Shown here in pieces: positions 8,796 to 19,823 of a stretch of DNA of 64,000 nucleotides. A program made the translations under genes and the position numbers. The DNA is from Flavisolibacter nicotianae (GTDB lineage Bacteria > Bacteroidota > Bacteroidia > Chitinophagales > Chitinophagaceae), in contig NZ_RBCI01000002.1 of NCBI RefSeq assembly GCF_003628535.1, positions 620,001-684,000 on the forward strand, written 5' to 3'. Every line of letters begins with the position of its first letter. Positions within the stretch are counted from its first letter, which is position 1. The notes under the pieces were generated by a model. That model was not told the origin of the DNA. It ran no database searches and saw only the letters and a list, made by a program, of their open reading frames with translations.

Positions 8796-9572
8796 TCAGA
8801 CATGCAATTCCAATCCATCGTAGGCAAGATGCATGCCCTCGGGTAAGATGTTTTCAATTTCGTCGTGCCGTCCCAGCTGGTGAGAGATATGCGTGAAATA
8901 CGCTTCCGGAACCTGCAGTTCCTGCACCAGCGCAATGGCTTCATCGAGCGAATAATGCGAGATGTGTTTTTCCTTGCGCAAGGCATTTACCACTACGATT
9001 TTGCTGCCCCAGATCTTTTCCTTTTCGCTTTCGTCGATGCGGTTGGCATCCGTGATGTAAGTAAAGTCGCCAAAGCGAAAGGCAAACACCGGCATCTTCA
9101 GGTGCCAGACCTGCAGGGGGACGATAGGAATATTGCCAACAGAGAAGGCTTCAAGACCGATCGTGTTCAACTCGATGTTGGGAACGCCGGGATATTTTTT
9201 ATCGGCAAAGGCATACGCAAACTCCCGCATCAGCGCATCGATGGTCATGGGGTTGGCATAAACTTCCATGGCCTGCTCCTGGAAATAATTAAAAGCCCGC
9301 ACGTCATCCAACCCGGCGATGTGGTCTTTGTGGGGGTGGGTGAATAAAACAGCGTCGAGCCGTTTTACTTTTTCCCGCAGCATCTGGTAGCGGAAATCAG
9401 GAGTGGTGTCAACCACGATGGTTGTGGAAGGCGATTGCACCATGATGCTGGAACGCAGCCGGGTATCTTTTTCGTTTTTCGACGTGCACACCGCACATTC
9501 GCAGGCAATCATGGGAACGCCGCTGCTGGTGCCGGTGCCAAGAAAGGTAATGGTAAGGGGAGGAGTATTCAC
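8796..9572 (-). CDS. MBL-fold metallohydrolase (PhnP-like)
   Basis: A 258-residue metallo-beta-lactamase-fold hydrolase. It shows the opening ITFLGTGTSSGVP, a Cys pair in ACECAVC, the metal motif FTHPHKDHIAGLDD (HxHxDH), and later YITDAN and HISHQLG metal ligands. The Cys cluster after the first strand resembles PhnP-type phosphodiesterases. The start is a GTG at 9572 (VNTPPLTITFLG). The frame stays open further upstream, but that extension overlaps the next gene out of frame and has no family resemblance. The substrate is unknown. Confidence 0.85.
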   Translation of the reverse strand: MNTPPLTITFLGTGTSSGVPMIACECAVCTSKNEKDTRLRSSIMVQSPSTTIVVDTTPDFRYQMLREKVKRLDAVLFTHPHKDHIAGLDDVRAFNYFQEQAMEVYANPMTIDALMREFAYAFADKKYPGVPNIELNTIGLEAFSVGNIPIVPLQVWHLKMPVFAFRFGDFTYITDANRIDESEKEKIWGSKIVVVNALRKEKHISHYSLDEAIALVQELQVPEAYFTHISHQLGRHDEIENILPEGMHLAYDGLELHV

Positions 9573-9663
9573 AATTGAAAGGTAAGAAGGAAACAAGGAC
9601 GTGGGGCAGTACGCCGTTGGCAGTAAAACGAACCAGTCTGTCATTTCTCCGACTGCATACTGC

Positions 9664-9960
9664 CTACGGCAAACTTTCATCACCGTCGCCCTGCGCTGCA
9701 TGGTAACGGCCCATGATATCGTCGAACCATTTGCGGCTGTCGGGAGAAAGGGCTTCCGCGTCGATTTTGAGTTGCGGCACAAGATCGATCAGGGTGTTGA
9801 TGCGCCCTTCCAGGGGCAGGAATTTATTGAGTACAACCACTTTCCTGTCTTCCAGTATGCAAAAGCCGCTTTGAAAAGAGCCTCGTTCGTACCGGACGAT
9901 GTAGCCGCTTTCTTCAATCATCTTGTCGATTTTGTCAAGTGTTGTCTGCGTATACTTCAT
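9664..9960 (-). CDS. Conserved hypothetical protein, 98 aa
   Basis: Small soluble, probably alpha/beta protein beginning MKYTQTTLDKIDKMIEESGY, with no signal peptide or membrane segment. It contains the VRYERGSFQSGFCILEDRKVVVLNKFLPLEGRINTLIDLV core and ends in an acidic tail. I do not recognise a named family or catalytic motif. It lies on the same strand between the porX-like gene and the MBL hydrolase with short gaps (65 and 91 bp), so the three may form one transcription unit. Confidence 0.7.
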   Translation of the reverse strand: MKYTQTTLDKIDKMIEESGYIVRYERGSFQSGFCILEDRKVVVLNKFLPLEGRINTLIDLVPQLKIDAEALSPDSRKWFDDIMGRYHAAQGDGDESLP

Positions 9961-10025
9961 GTGAAAAAGTCAAAATTCAAAAGGCAAAAGTAAAAAGAGA
10001 GTCTCTATTAAGACAGTCTTTTGCA

Positions 10026-11582
10026 TTATTTGCTCACCATCTGCACCACGGGTACAATCATTTCTTCGAGACTGACACCGCCGTGCTGAAACGTGTTTTT
10101 GTAATAATTCACGTAATGATTGTAATTATTGGGATAGCACAGGAAAACATCCTCGCCGCCAAAGATGTACGACGAATTGATGTTGGGAGAGGGGAGCCCG
10201 ATCTCTTTCGGATCGCGGAAGGCCAGCACTTCTTTGGGATCGTAGTTCAGGTTGCGGCCGTGCTTGTAACGCAGGTTGGTGGTGGTTTGCTTGTCGCCGA
10301 TCACCTTTACCGGCGTTTTTACCTTCACACTGCCATGATCCGTGGCCAGTACGATCTTGATGTTTTTGTCGGCAATTTTTTTCAGCGCCTGGTGCAAAGG
10401 CGAATGTTCGAACCAGGACTTGGTGATACTGCGGTAGCTGACTTCGTCGCCGGCCAATTCTTTCAGCACTTCCATCTCGGTTCGTGCATGGGAAAGCATA
10501 TCGACAAAGTTGTATACGATCACGTTCAGGTCGTTGCCCAGTAAATTATGCACGTTGTTCAACAGGTCAAGACCGGCCTGGTTGTTCAATACCTTCGTGT
10601 ACGAAACCCGCAGGTTGCCTTCACCAAGGGTTTTTAACTGGCTACGTAAAAATTCTTCCTCAAACAAATTCTTTCCGCCTTCTTCGTCGTCGTTTTTCCA
10701 TTGCTGCGGATATTTTTTTTCGATGTCAATCGGCATCAGTCCGGAGAAAATGGCGTTGCGGGCATAATGCGTGGCGGTGGGCAGGATGCTGTAAAACGTG
10801 TCTTCTTCCACCAGCCGGAAACTCTCCAGGAAAATGGGCATGATGGTGCGCCACTGGTCGAAACGCAGGTTGTCGATCAGGACAAAAAACGTGGGAACGC
10901 CTTTTTCAATGTGGGGCATTACTTTTTCACGGACCAGCGTATGCGAAAGAACGGGTTTGTCTTTGACACCGGGTTTTAGCCACGATGCATAGTTCCGGCT
11001 GATGAATTTAAAAAACTCGGTGTTTGCTTCGCTCTTCTGGGCCTGAAACACCTCCTGCATTTCAGGGCTGTCGCTGCGCTGCAGGCTGAGTTCCCAGTGC
11101 ACCAACTCCTTGTAAATACCCATCCACTCGTTGTGGTCAGGATTGGAGTTAAGCGCCATGAACAGGTTGCGGAACTGCTGCTGGTAAGCCGTGGTGGTTT
11201 TTTCCGCTACCAGTCGCCTGTTGTCGATGATTTTTTTCAGCGAAAGCCAAACCTGGTTAGGATTCACAGGCTTGATCAGGTAGTCAGAGATCTGGCTGCC
11301 GATGGCTTCGTCCATCAGGTTCTCGGTTTCGTTTTTAGTAATGAGCACTACCGGAATCTGGGCGTTCACTTCCTTTATTTTCGAAAGGGTTTCCAGGCCG
11401 GTGATGCCGGGCATGGTCTCGTCGAGCAGCACAACATCCACGGCATTTTCCTTTACAAAATCAATGGCATCAAACCCGTTGGTGAGCGTTTGCACATCGT
11501 ATCCCTTGTTCTGCAAAAAAATCTTTTGCGATTGCAGGCTTTCAATTTCATCATCTACCCAAAGAATCTTCGCTAGTGACAT
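10026..11582 (-). CDS. porX: PorX-type response regulator with PglZ/alkaline-phosphatase-like effector domain
   Basis: A 518-residue protein. The N-terminal receiver domain (about 1-120) has the acidic pair VDDE, phospho-acceptor Asp54 in VVLLDETMPG, the T of VLITKN and the K of DYLIKPVNP. The C-terminal half is a PglZ-like domain of the alkaline phosphatase superfamily, with VLIDNLRFDQWRT, YARNAIFSGLMP and VLATDHGSVKV carrying metal-ligand Asp/His residues. This fusion is the hallmark of PorX, which in Bacteroidota works with the kinase PorY to control type IX secretion genes and has been reported as a nucleotide phosphodiesterase. The start is the ATG at 11582 (MSLAKILWVDDE); an earlier in-frame ATG adds nine unlike residues. 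Confidence 0.9.
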   Translation of the reverse strand: MSLAKILWVDDEIESLQSQKIFLQNKGYDVQTLTNGFDAIDFVKENAVDVVLLDETMPGITGLETLSKIKEVNAQIPVVLITKNETENLMDEAIGSQISDYLIKPVNPNQVWLSLKKIIDNRRLVAEKTTTAYQQQFRNLFMALNSNPDHNEWMGIYKELVHWELSLQRSDSPEMQEVFQAQKSEANTEFFKFISRNYASWLKPGVKDKPVLSHTLVREKVMPHIEKGVPTFFVLIDNLRFDQWRTIMPIFLESFRLVEEDTFYSILPTATHYARNAIFSGLMPIDIEKKYPQQWKNDDEEGGKNLFEEEFLRSQLKTLGEGNLRVSYTKVLNNQAGLDLLNNVHNLLGNDLNVIVYNFVDMLSHARTEMEVLKELAGDEVSYRSITKSWFEHSPLHQALKKIADKNIKIVLATDHGSVKVKTPVKVIGDKQTTTNLRYKHGRNLNYDPKEVLAFRDPKEIGLPSPNINSSYIFGGEDVFLCYPNNYNHYVNYYKNTFQHGGVSLEEMIVPVVQMVSK

Positions 11583-11597
11583 AGTTCTTCTGTTTAA

Positions 11598-11687
11598 GTG
11601 AAACGTCAAATGTGAGTCGTGAGGCGGAAGAGTCTTTTACATCGATGTGAACTCCGCTTTCACGTTTGATATTTCACGTCTCATGAA
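11598..11687. other. Imperfect intergenic inverted repeat between divergent genes
   Basis: The segment beginning GTGAAACGTCAAATGTGA (11598) and the one ending around 11687 (TCACGTTTGATATTTCACG) are imperfect inverted copies, matching at about 18 of 25 positions by eye. A related word recurs at 24750-24778. The segment lies in the gap between the porX-like gene and the HD hydrolase. Function unknown. Confidence 0.4.
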
Positions 11688-11770
11688 TTTCAAATGTAAT
11701 CTCTGCAAACGAGAAACCAAGTTGCGCAACTGCTCCCGGCTTATTTTTGAGGCAACTTTATCTTTTTCGC

Positions 11771-12985
11771 ATGGCTTATGTACGCAAGATCATCAACGAC
11801 CCCGTCTATGGTTTTATTACGATTGATGACCCGTTGATATTCGAGATCATTTCGCACCCTTACTACCAGCGCCTGCGGCGCATTCATCAAATGGCCTTTG
11901 CATCGCTGGTGTACCCGGGAGCTGTACACACCCGTCTGCACCACTCACTTGGCGCTTACCACCTTATGGGGCTTGCACTGACAGAGTTGTGCAACAAAGG
12001 CGTGGAGATTACAAAAGATGAAGAGCAGGGAGCGAAAATCGCCATCCTGCTGCACGACATCGGCCATGGCCCGTATTCGCATGCGTTGGAAAGAAAACTG
12101 ATTAAAGGCGTGCACCACGAAGAAATCTCGATCCTGATCCTGCAGTTGCTCAATGAAAAAATGAACGGCCGCCTGCAAACCGCGATCGATATTTTTACCG
12201 GGAACCATCCCAAGCGATTTCTTCACCAGTTAGTATCCGGGCAGTTGGACGTAGACCGCATGGACTATCTTACCCGCGACAGCTTTTTCACGGGAGTGGT
12301 GGAAGGTGCCATTGGCTACGACCGCATTTTAAAAATGCTTACCGTACACAACGGTGAACTGATGGTGGAGGAAAAGGCCATCTTCACGGTGGAGAAATTC
12401 CTCGTGTCCCGCCGCCTGATGTACTGGCAGGTTTACCTGCACAAAACCGTAATGGCTGCCGAGAAAATGCTGGTGCGCATCATCGAGAGGGCCAATGAAC
12501 TGATTGCCGGCGGCATAGAGTTGCCGATGGCTTCGGCCAACCTGCAGTTCTTCCTGAAAGAACACAGGCCCGATGGCAATTTTATCAAACACCTCGAAAA
12601 ATTCGCCCAGCTCGACGACACCGATGTGATGTGCACGGTGAAAAACTGGTGCGGGCATTTTGATACCGTGCTGTCGCGGCTGAGCAAAGGACTGGTCGAG
12701 CGAAAATTACTCAAGATCAAGTTCTCTGCCGAACCCTTCGATGACACGCTGGTTGAGGCATTGCGGAAGGACGTGGCGCAAAAGCTGGCTGTCTCCGAGG
12801 CCGAAGCCTCCTACCTTGTTTTTACCGGCGAAGCAGTGAATACCACCTACAACCCGGATGATGAACATATTAAAATTCTTTACAAAGACGGTACGATCTC
12901 GGACATCTCCCGCGTGGACAATGCGCTGATCCGCGAGCAAATCTCCGCCACGGTCAAAAAATATTACCTTTGCTACCTTAAATAA
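11771..12985 (+). CDS. HD-domain phosphohydrolase (dGTPase-like)
   Basis: A 404-residue protein with the HD superfamily metal site: H in TRLHHSLGAYHLM, the HD pair in ILLHDIGHGPYSHALE, and a downstream VSGQLDVDRMDYLTRDSFFTG that supplies the last Asp. This segment is shared with SAMHD1/dGTPase-like enzymes, which hydrolyse dNTPs or related nucleotides; the exact substrate is not shown by sequence. The start is the ATG at 11771 (MAYVRKIINDPVYGFI). A TATCTTTTT box ends only about seven bases upstream, close to the Bacteroidota -7 consensus, so the message may have almost no leader. It is divergent from porX. Confidence 0.85.
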   Translation: MAYVRKIINDPVYGFITIDDPLIFEIISHPYYQRLRRIHQMAFASLVYPGAVHTRLHHSLGAYHLMGLALTELCNKGVEITKDEEQGAKIAILLHDIGHGPYSHALERKLIKGVHHEEISILILQLLNEKMNGRLQTAIDIFTGNHPKRFLHQLVSGQLDVDRMDYLTRDSFFTGVVEGAIGYDRILKMLTVHNGELMVEEKAIFTVEKFLVSRRLMYWQVYLHKTVMAAEKMLVRIIERANELIAGGIELPMASANLQFFLKEHRPDGNFIKHLEKFAQLDDTDVMCTVKNWCGHFDTVLSRLSKGLVERKLLKIKFSAEPFDDTLVEALRKDVAQKLAVSEAEASYLVFTGEAVNTTYNPDDEHIKILYKDGTISDISRVDNALIREQISATVKKYYLCYLK

Positions 12986-13119
12986 AAGAGGTCAAAAAAG
13001 GCTAAAAGTCAAAAATCTCATAATAACCAGCGGTCTGTTGCCGTTTGTACCGTTTGATGGTGATATTTGTTCCGTTGACAGCATAGACCTGTTTGACTTA
13101 TTTGACTTATTAGACATTT

Positions 13120-14193
13120 ATGCAATTCACAGCCGCCCAGATCGCAATTTTGCTGAATGGAAAAGTAGAGGGAAGCGCCGAGGCCAGTGTGTCCTCGTTT
13201 GGAAAAATTGAAGAAGCGCAGGAAGGGCAGTTGACCTTTTTAGCCAATCCCAAATACGAAGAATTTTTATATTCAACGAACGCCTCGATTGCCATTATCA
13301 ACGAGGCCTACGAGTTGCGCCAGCCGGTCAAGCCTACGCTGATCCGTGTGCCGGATGCCTATACGGCCTTCGCCCTTCTCCTGAGCAAGTACCAGGAAAT
13401 GGCAACGCAACAACTCAAAGGAATTCAGCAACCTTGTTATATCGCCTCCTCCGCCCGTATTGCCGGCGACGTGTATGTCGGTGCTTTTGCTTATATCGGC
13501 GAAAATGTACGGATTGGCGAAGGATCCAAAATTTTTCCGCACGCATTCATTGGCGACAATGTCACCATTGGCCGCAACTGCATCATTCATCCCAGCGTAA
13601 AAATCTACCATGATTGCGAGCTGGGAAATCATGTGACGATCCATGCCGGCACCGTGATCGGTTCCGATGGTTTCGGTTTTGCTCCGCAGGCCGACGGCTC
13701 GTTTAAGAAAGTGCCGCAGATCGGCAACGTGGTGATCGAAGACAATGTGGAGATCGGTGCCAATACCACCATCGACCGGGCAACCATGGGTTCTACCTGC
13801 ATCAAGTCGGGCGCCAAGCTGGATAACCTGATCCAGATTGCACACAACGTGGAAGTGGGCAACAGTACCGTGATTGCGGCACAGGCTGGCGTGAGCGGCT
13901 CTACCAAGATCGGTAGCAACGTGATGATCGGCGGACAGGCCGGGCTGGTAGGACACATCCAGATTGCCGACGGCTCCAAGATCAACGCACAAAGTGGCGT
14001 AAGCAAAACACTCAAGGAGCCCTATAGCGCGGTGACAGGTTCTCCGGCTGCTGATTATACAAGTGCCCTGCGCAGCCAGGCGGTCTTTCGCAACCTGCCG
14101 CAACTGGAAAAGCGCATCACGGAACTCGAAAACATCATCAAGCAATTACTGACACTGCAGCCTGATTCCATCCTGAAAGAACGGGAGGATTAG
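13120..14193 (+). CDS. lpxD: UDP-3-O-acylglucosamine N-acyltransferase
   Basis: The 357-residue protein has the three-part LpxD layout: an N-terminal uridine-binding domain with [23 protein letters not shown], a long left-handed beta-helix of hexapeptide repeats (about residues 105-310), and a C-terminal helix ([18 protein letters not shown]). The catalytic His lies in [10 protein letters not shown], and [22 protein letters not shown] is a family signature. LpxD adds the N-linked hydroxyacyl chain in lipid A synthesis. Here it stands alone rather than in the lpxD-fabZ-lpxC-lpxA order. The preceding 134 bp contain repeated TTTGACTTATT words and no gene. Confidence 0.95.
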   Translation: MQFTAAQIAILLNGKVEGSAEASVSSFGKIEEAQEGQLTFLANPKYEEFLYSTNASIAIINEAYELRQPVKPTLIRVPDAYTAFALLLSKYQEMATQQLKGIQQPCYIASSARIAGDVYVGAFAYIGENVRIGEGSKIFPHAFIGDNVTIGRNCIIHPSVKIYHDCELGNHVTIHAGTVIGSDGFGFAPQADGSFKKVPQIGNVVIEDNVEIGANTTIDRATMGSTCIKSGAKLDNLIQIAHNVEVGNSTVIAAQAGVSGSTKIGSNVMIGGQAGLVGHIQIADGSKINAQSGVSKTLKEPYSAVTGSPAADYTSALRSQAVFRNLPQLEKRITELENIIKQLLTLQPDSILKERED

Positions 14194-14216
14194 AAGGCCT
14201 CGCACAAATTCCTATT

Positions 14217-14270
14217 GTGAATGGTGAATAAGAGACCTCTCGATTCACCATTGACGATTCGCCATTCACC
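14217..14270. other. Hairpin after lpxD
   Basis: Perfect 10-bp inverted repeat AATGGTGAAT (14220-14229) and ATTCACCATT (14243-14252), followed by a second related word, GCCATTCACC. It begins 24 bp after the lpxD stop. Without a clear T-tract it is only a possible terminator. The same words appear at 21455-21500. Confidence 0.5.
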
Positions 14271-14438
14271 CCACACTGACAACAAGCGTTTCTTTTGTTC
14301 AGTCTGCGCTATCTTGTTTTGTGCCTGTAACGTCGCTCTTATCAGCGTCCGGCGTAGCAGTGTACAACCATTTATGCAAATGCAGGATTCTGTGTTTAAC
14401 TTTCCTTTCATTCGATTGCCCGTTTCAAACCTTTTCGT

Positions 14439-15245
14439 ATGTCTGCTATCACCACATTTACGGGGAGTATACCATACCATTACGAGACCTTTCTCGGCCC
14501 CCTGTTTTTCGAACCGTATGCACTTGACCTGGCCGAACGGATTCACGCAAACGACCGGGCAAGGATTTTGAAACTGGCCTGCGGCACCGGCAGGGTAACC
14601 AGGCAGCTTGTGGGCAAGTTGCCTCAAGATAGCCGTTTGCAGGCGACAGACCTGAATGCCGATATGCTCAGGATTGCAAAAGAGCAGGTGAATGATCCCC
14701 GTGTGGAATGGTCGGTTGCCGATGCGCAGGACCTGCCTTTTGAAAGGGAGCAGTTCGATCTGGTGATCTGCCAGTTCGGCGTGATGTTTTTCGAGGACAA
14801 GCGCAAAGCCTTTGCGGAAGTTTTCCGCGTGCTGAAACCCGGCGGCAGCTTTCTATTCAATACCTGGGATGCGGTGCCGCACAATGCGGTTGCCAGCTTA
14901 ACAGAACAGGCCTTGCAGAAGGTTTTTCCAAAAGACCCGCCCACATTTTTTATGAAGGGGCCACATTCATTTTTTGACCAGAGCCTGATCCGGCAACTGC
15001 TGGAAGGTTCCGGTTTTCGCCGGGTAAAAATTGAGCCTGTTGACAAAACATCTGTGGCCGCGACGCCGGATGATGTGGTCAGGGGCATTCTGGACGGCAC
15101 ACCGATCAGTCCTTTTTTGAAAGAACGGGAAGAACAGGCAAACGAAGTCAGGAAACAGTTGCGGGAATTGCTGGTTCGCGATTATGGCAACAGGAATCTT
15201 GCCTTGCCCATGCGGGCCTTTGTTTGCGATGCGGCCAGGCCCTGA
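14439..15245 (+). CDS. Class I SAM-dependent methyltransferase
   Basis: A 268-residue methyltransferase of the UbiE/type 11 group. SAM-binding motif I is ILKLACGTGRVTRQL (about residues 47-61), followed by the acidic strand end QATDLNADML, then WSVADAQDLPFEREQFDLVICQFGVMFF (motifs II-III) and the RVLKPGGSFLFNTWD post-motif. The substrate is not deducible; enzymes of this type methylate quinones, lipids or small molecules. The ATG at 14439 gives MSAITTFTGSIPYHYETFLGP, with family resemblance from the start. The 245 bp upstream hold only the hairpin described separately. Confidence 0.88.
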   Translation: MSAITTFTGSIPYHYETFLGPLFFEPYALDLAERIHANDRARILKLACGTGRVTRQLVGKLPQDSRLQATDLNADMLRIAKEQVNDPRVEWSVADAQDLPFEREQFDLVICQFGVMFFEDKRKAFAEVFRVLKPGGSFLFNTWDAVPHNAVASLTEQALQKVFPKDPPTFFMKGPHSFFDQSLIRQLLEGSGFRRVKIEPVDKTSVAATPDDVVRGILDGTPISPFLKEREEQANEVRKQLRELLVRDYGNRNLALPMRAFVCDAARP

Positions 15246-15263
15246 TGCTCTTTTTTCTAAAAA

Positions 15264-16166
15264 TTACTTTGGCAGGCTTGCGGTCGTTTTCACCGAGCTT
15301 ATCTCCGAAAGATCGTAGGAAGGGCAGGCGCCCTGGCGCGATGCAATGAATGCGCCCAGCGAGTTGGCAAACTGGAGTCGTTCTTCGATGGCGACACCTT
15401 CTTTTGTTTTGGCCAAAAAGCCGGCTAAGAACGCGTCGCCGCTTCCAACGGTGTCGGCCACCTTCACTTTAAAGCCGCCGTGGGCATACAGGCATCCTTC
15501 CTGGCAAACCATGGCCCCTTCGCCGCCCCTGGTTACAATAATTGTCGGAATGGAAAAGCGGCTTTGCAGGTCTTTGATCTTTTCTTCGTCGGTCGCCAGG
15601 TTGGTGTACCAGGAACTGATCAGGGGTAATTCGTGTTCGTTTAGCTTGAGGATATCGGCGGTGTGCAGGAGTTTTTCAACAAGATCTTTCGAAAAATGCG
15701 GTGGCCGGAGGTTGATGTCCAGCACTTTGGTATGGGCGGCTTCGAGCAGTTTCCACAAGGTCTTTGCAGACGTGTCGTGCCGGGCTGCCAGGCTTCCGTA
15801 GATGAAAAAGCGGGCATCGTTCACCAGTTCCGTCAATCCCTTTTCCAGTGAAATAAAGTCCCAGGCCACGGGTTGTACGATTTCGTAGGTCACCTCGTTG
15901 CTTTCGAGGATGGTGGCGTTCACGATGCCCGTCATGTGTGCAGAGTCCTGTTGCACATAGCTGGTGTTGATGCCATTGATGACGAGCAGTGACAGTAGCT
16001 CGTCGCCCCGCTTGTCTTTTCCCACCCGGGAGATCAGGGCCGTTTGCAATCCCTGTTTCTGCAGGTGGTAGGCCACATTCATCGGAGCGCCACCCGGTTT
16101 GGTGCCGGTGGGCAAAATGTCCCAAAGGATTTCACCAAAACAAACGGCATCGAAGCGCTTTTCCAT
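15264..16166 (-). CDS. PfkB-family carbohydrate kinase (fructokinase-like)
   Basis: A 300-residue ribokinase-fold sugar kinase. The N-terminal CFGEILWDILPTGTKPGGAPMNVAYHLQKQG segment is the PfkB substrate motif, and DTVGSGDAFLAGFLAKT near residue 247 is the anion-hole motif with the catalytic Asp. TIIVTRGGEGAMV precedes it as usual. The opening with PGGAPMNVA is typical of fructokinases in Bacteroidota, but substrate assignment is inference. It is divergent from gyrB. Confidence 0.88.
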   Translation of the reverse strand: MEKRFDAVCFGEILWDILPTGTKPGGAPMNVAYHLQKQGLQTALISRVGKDKRGDELLSLLVINGINTSYVQQDSAHMTGIVNATILESNEVTYEIVQPVAWDFISLEKGLTELVNDARFFIYGSLAARHDTSAKTLWKLLEAAHTKVLDINLRPPHFSKDLVEKLLHTADILKLNEHELPLISSWYTNLATDEEKIKDLQSRFSIPTIIVTRGGEGAMVCQEGCLYAHGGFKVKVADTVGSGDAFLAGFLAKTKEGVAIEERLQFANSLGAFIASRQGACPSYDLSEISSVKTTASLPK

Positions 16167-16203
16167 ATAACAAGAATTTAGGCATTCGCGGGCAGAAAAT
16201 GGC

Positions 16204-16332
16204 GGCCGGGAAGACCCGTGTCGGTGCGTGTTTCCAGGCTTGTGCCGGTATTGAATTTAGTAAAATCCGCAACGCCACGCGAAGGATTTTCACGGGCCTT
16301 TCGCCTTGGGCTGGAAAAGGGTCTTCCCGGCC
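16204..16332. repeat. Long-spaced perfect inverted repeat upstream of gyrB
   Basis: GGCCGGGAAGACCC at 16204-16217 recurs as its exact reverse complement GGGTCTTCCCGGCC at 16319-16332, with about 100 bp between. It lies in the pfkB-gyrB divergent intergenic region just upstream of the gyrB promoter. It could form a cruciform or long RNA hairpin, or mark a small non-autonomous element. No gene is visible inside. Confidence 0.6.
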
Positions 16333-16337
16333 AGTGA

Positions 16338-18440
<2,103 letters not shown>

Positions 18441-18510
18441 ATGCCTCCCCAAACCCCTCCAGGGAGGGGCTTTCCATCGCACAGACCCTTGCTTTTGCAC
18501 GATACTTCAA

Positions 18511-18543
18511 AGCCTCCATCATATTTTAAGGTGGAGGCTTTTT
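18511..18543 (+). terminator. Terminator-like hairpin after gyrB (in repeat copy B)
   Basis: AGCCTCC pairs with GGAGGCT across an AT-rich loop, followed by a run of T. It is about 70 bp after the gyrB stop and in the same relative position as in copies A and C. Confidence 0.6.
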
Positions 18544-18806
18544 GCTGCCGTTGGGCGTCTCCGCCAACGGCTTTCTTTTGCCCCGGCGGGGTATCGTGTT
18601 CATAGAAAGAAAGAACAATCGAGAGAATAAAGCTCCGAAGGAGCGATATATTTTTTATGGTACCAGCGATGGAACGTCGATTGAACACCCGTTGCGTCGC
18701 ACTCTTCAGCGTTCGGAACGCAGCCGGGTAAAAAAGAATGCCATCCCTTCAAGGGATGGCATTCTTCGGCTTACAATCGGGTCTCGTGCCCGGAAATTCC
18801 CTCACC

Positions 18807-18839
18807 TTGAGGAGAGGGTTAGGGCGAGGTGTATATTCG
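18807..18839 (+). promoter_or_regulatory. Promoter-like end of repeat copy B
   Basis: TTG at 18807-18809, a 22-nt spacer and TATATTCG at 18832-18839. The next gene's ATG follows four bases later. Copy C has the same geometry with a better -7 box (TATATTTG). This implies a leaderless or near-leaderless message for the SDR gene. Confidence 0.45.
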
Positions 18840-18843
18840 CCGC

Positions 18844-19611
18844 ATGAAAACAGTTTTGATTACCGGGGCTACATCGGGTTTTGGCGAAGCCTGCGCAAAC
18901 ATATTTGCATCGAATGGCTACCGGCTCATCTTAAACGGCCGCCGCACGGAGCGGCTGCAAACATTGAAAGAACAACTGGAAAAAGAAAGTGCCGTTCCCT
19001 GCTACCTTCTCCCGTTCGACGTGCGGGACCGGGAAGCGGTTTTTGCGGCAATCAACAGCCTGCCGCCGGAATGGCAAACCATCGACGTGTTGGTGAACAA
19101 TGCAGGACTGGCCCTCGGTCGCGACCTGTTCGACCTCGCCAATGTGGATGACTGGGATACGATGATCGATACCAACCTCAAAGGACTGCTGTATGTTTCC
19201 AAGGCCGTTGTTCCATTCATGAGCAAAAGGCGGCAGGGGCATATCATCAACGTCGGGTCCACCGCAGCCAAGGATATGTACGAAGGCGGCAACGTATACT
19301 GTGCTTCCAAAGCAGCCGTCGACGCGGTGAGCAAGGCCATGCGCATCGACCTTTTGAAGCACCATATCAAGGTTACCGCCGTACACCCGGGCGCTGCCGA
19401 AACCGAATTTTCGCTGGTGCGCTTCAAGGGCAATACCGGTGCCGCCGAAAAAGTGTATGAAGGGTACGAACCGCTGACCGCCGAAGACGTGGCCTCCGTT
19501 ATTTACTACTGTGCATCGCTGCCGCCGCATGTTTGCATCAACGACCTGGTTCTTACCTGTACGCAGCAGGCCGATGGAATCCACTTTCACAAGGACGGGA
19601 AACCCGTGTAA
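18844..19611 (+). CDS. Short-chain dehydrogenase/reductase (YdfG-like)
   Basis: A 255-residue NAD(P)-dependent SDR. TGATSGFGEA near the start is the nucleotide-binding glycine motif, NGRR sets NADP preference, NNAGLAL is the structural NNAG motif, and INVGSTAAKD with VYCASKAAVDAVSKAM contains the Ser-Tyr-Lys catalytic set. The sequence most resembles YdfG-type 3-hydroxy acid/serine dehydrogenases, but the true substrate is unknown. The ATG at 18844 gives MKTVLITGATSGFG. The gene is directly downstream of repeat copy B, whose end may supply the promoter. Confidence 0.92.
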   Translation: MKTVLITGATSGFGEACANIFASNGYRLILNGRRTERLQTLKEQLEKESAVPCYLLPFDVRDREAVFAAINSLPPEWQTIDVLVNNAGLALGRDLFDLANVDDWDTMIDTNLKGLLYVSKAVVPFMSKRRQGHIINVGSTAAKDMYEGGNVYCASKAAVDAVSKAMRIDLLKHHIKVTAVHPGAAETEFSLVRFKGNTGAAEKVYEGYEPLTAEDVASVIYYCASLPPHVCINDLVLTCTQQADGIHFHKDGKPV

Positions 19612-19823
19612 AAAAAGATTGTAAAAACCCTAACATCGCAAGGGGAATAGCAGTCATTGGTGGCACAAACTTCGCTTTGCGAAGGGCGGATTTTTTGGCG
19701 GGATTTTCCGGTAGTTTTCCGGCAAGGGTTTCTACGCAATTTTGATGAAAATCAACGCGTCTTCTTGGGCCCGCTAAAAAAATAATTACTTTTAAGTCCA
19801 GTTCCATTACCTATTGATAAACC

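Larger units (their letters stand above)
18442..18840 (+). repeat. Composite intergenic repeat, copy B (~400 bp)
   Basis: Occupies the whole gap between the gyrB stop and the SDR start. It has the same block order and orientation as copies A and C: CTCCAGGGAGGGGCTTTCC, TTGCTTTTGCACGATACTTC, the GCCTCC hairpin plus T run, TTTTGCCCCGGCGGGG, AAGCTCCGAAGGAGCGATAT, GCGTTCGGAACGCAGCCGGG, the GAATGCCATCCC/GGGATGGCATTC hairpin, and CTTGAGGAGAGGGTTAGGG ending in GTATATTCG. The conserved parts are nearly identical to copy A while the linkers differ. Confidence 0.88.
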
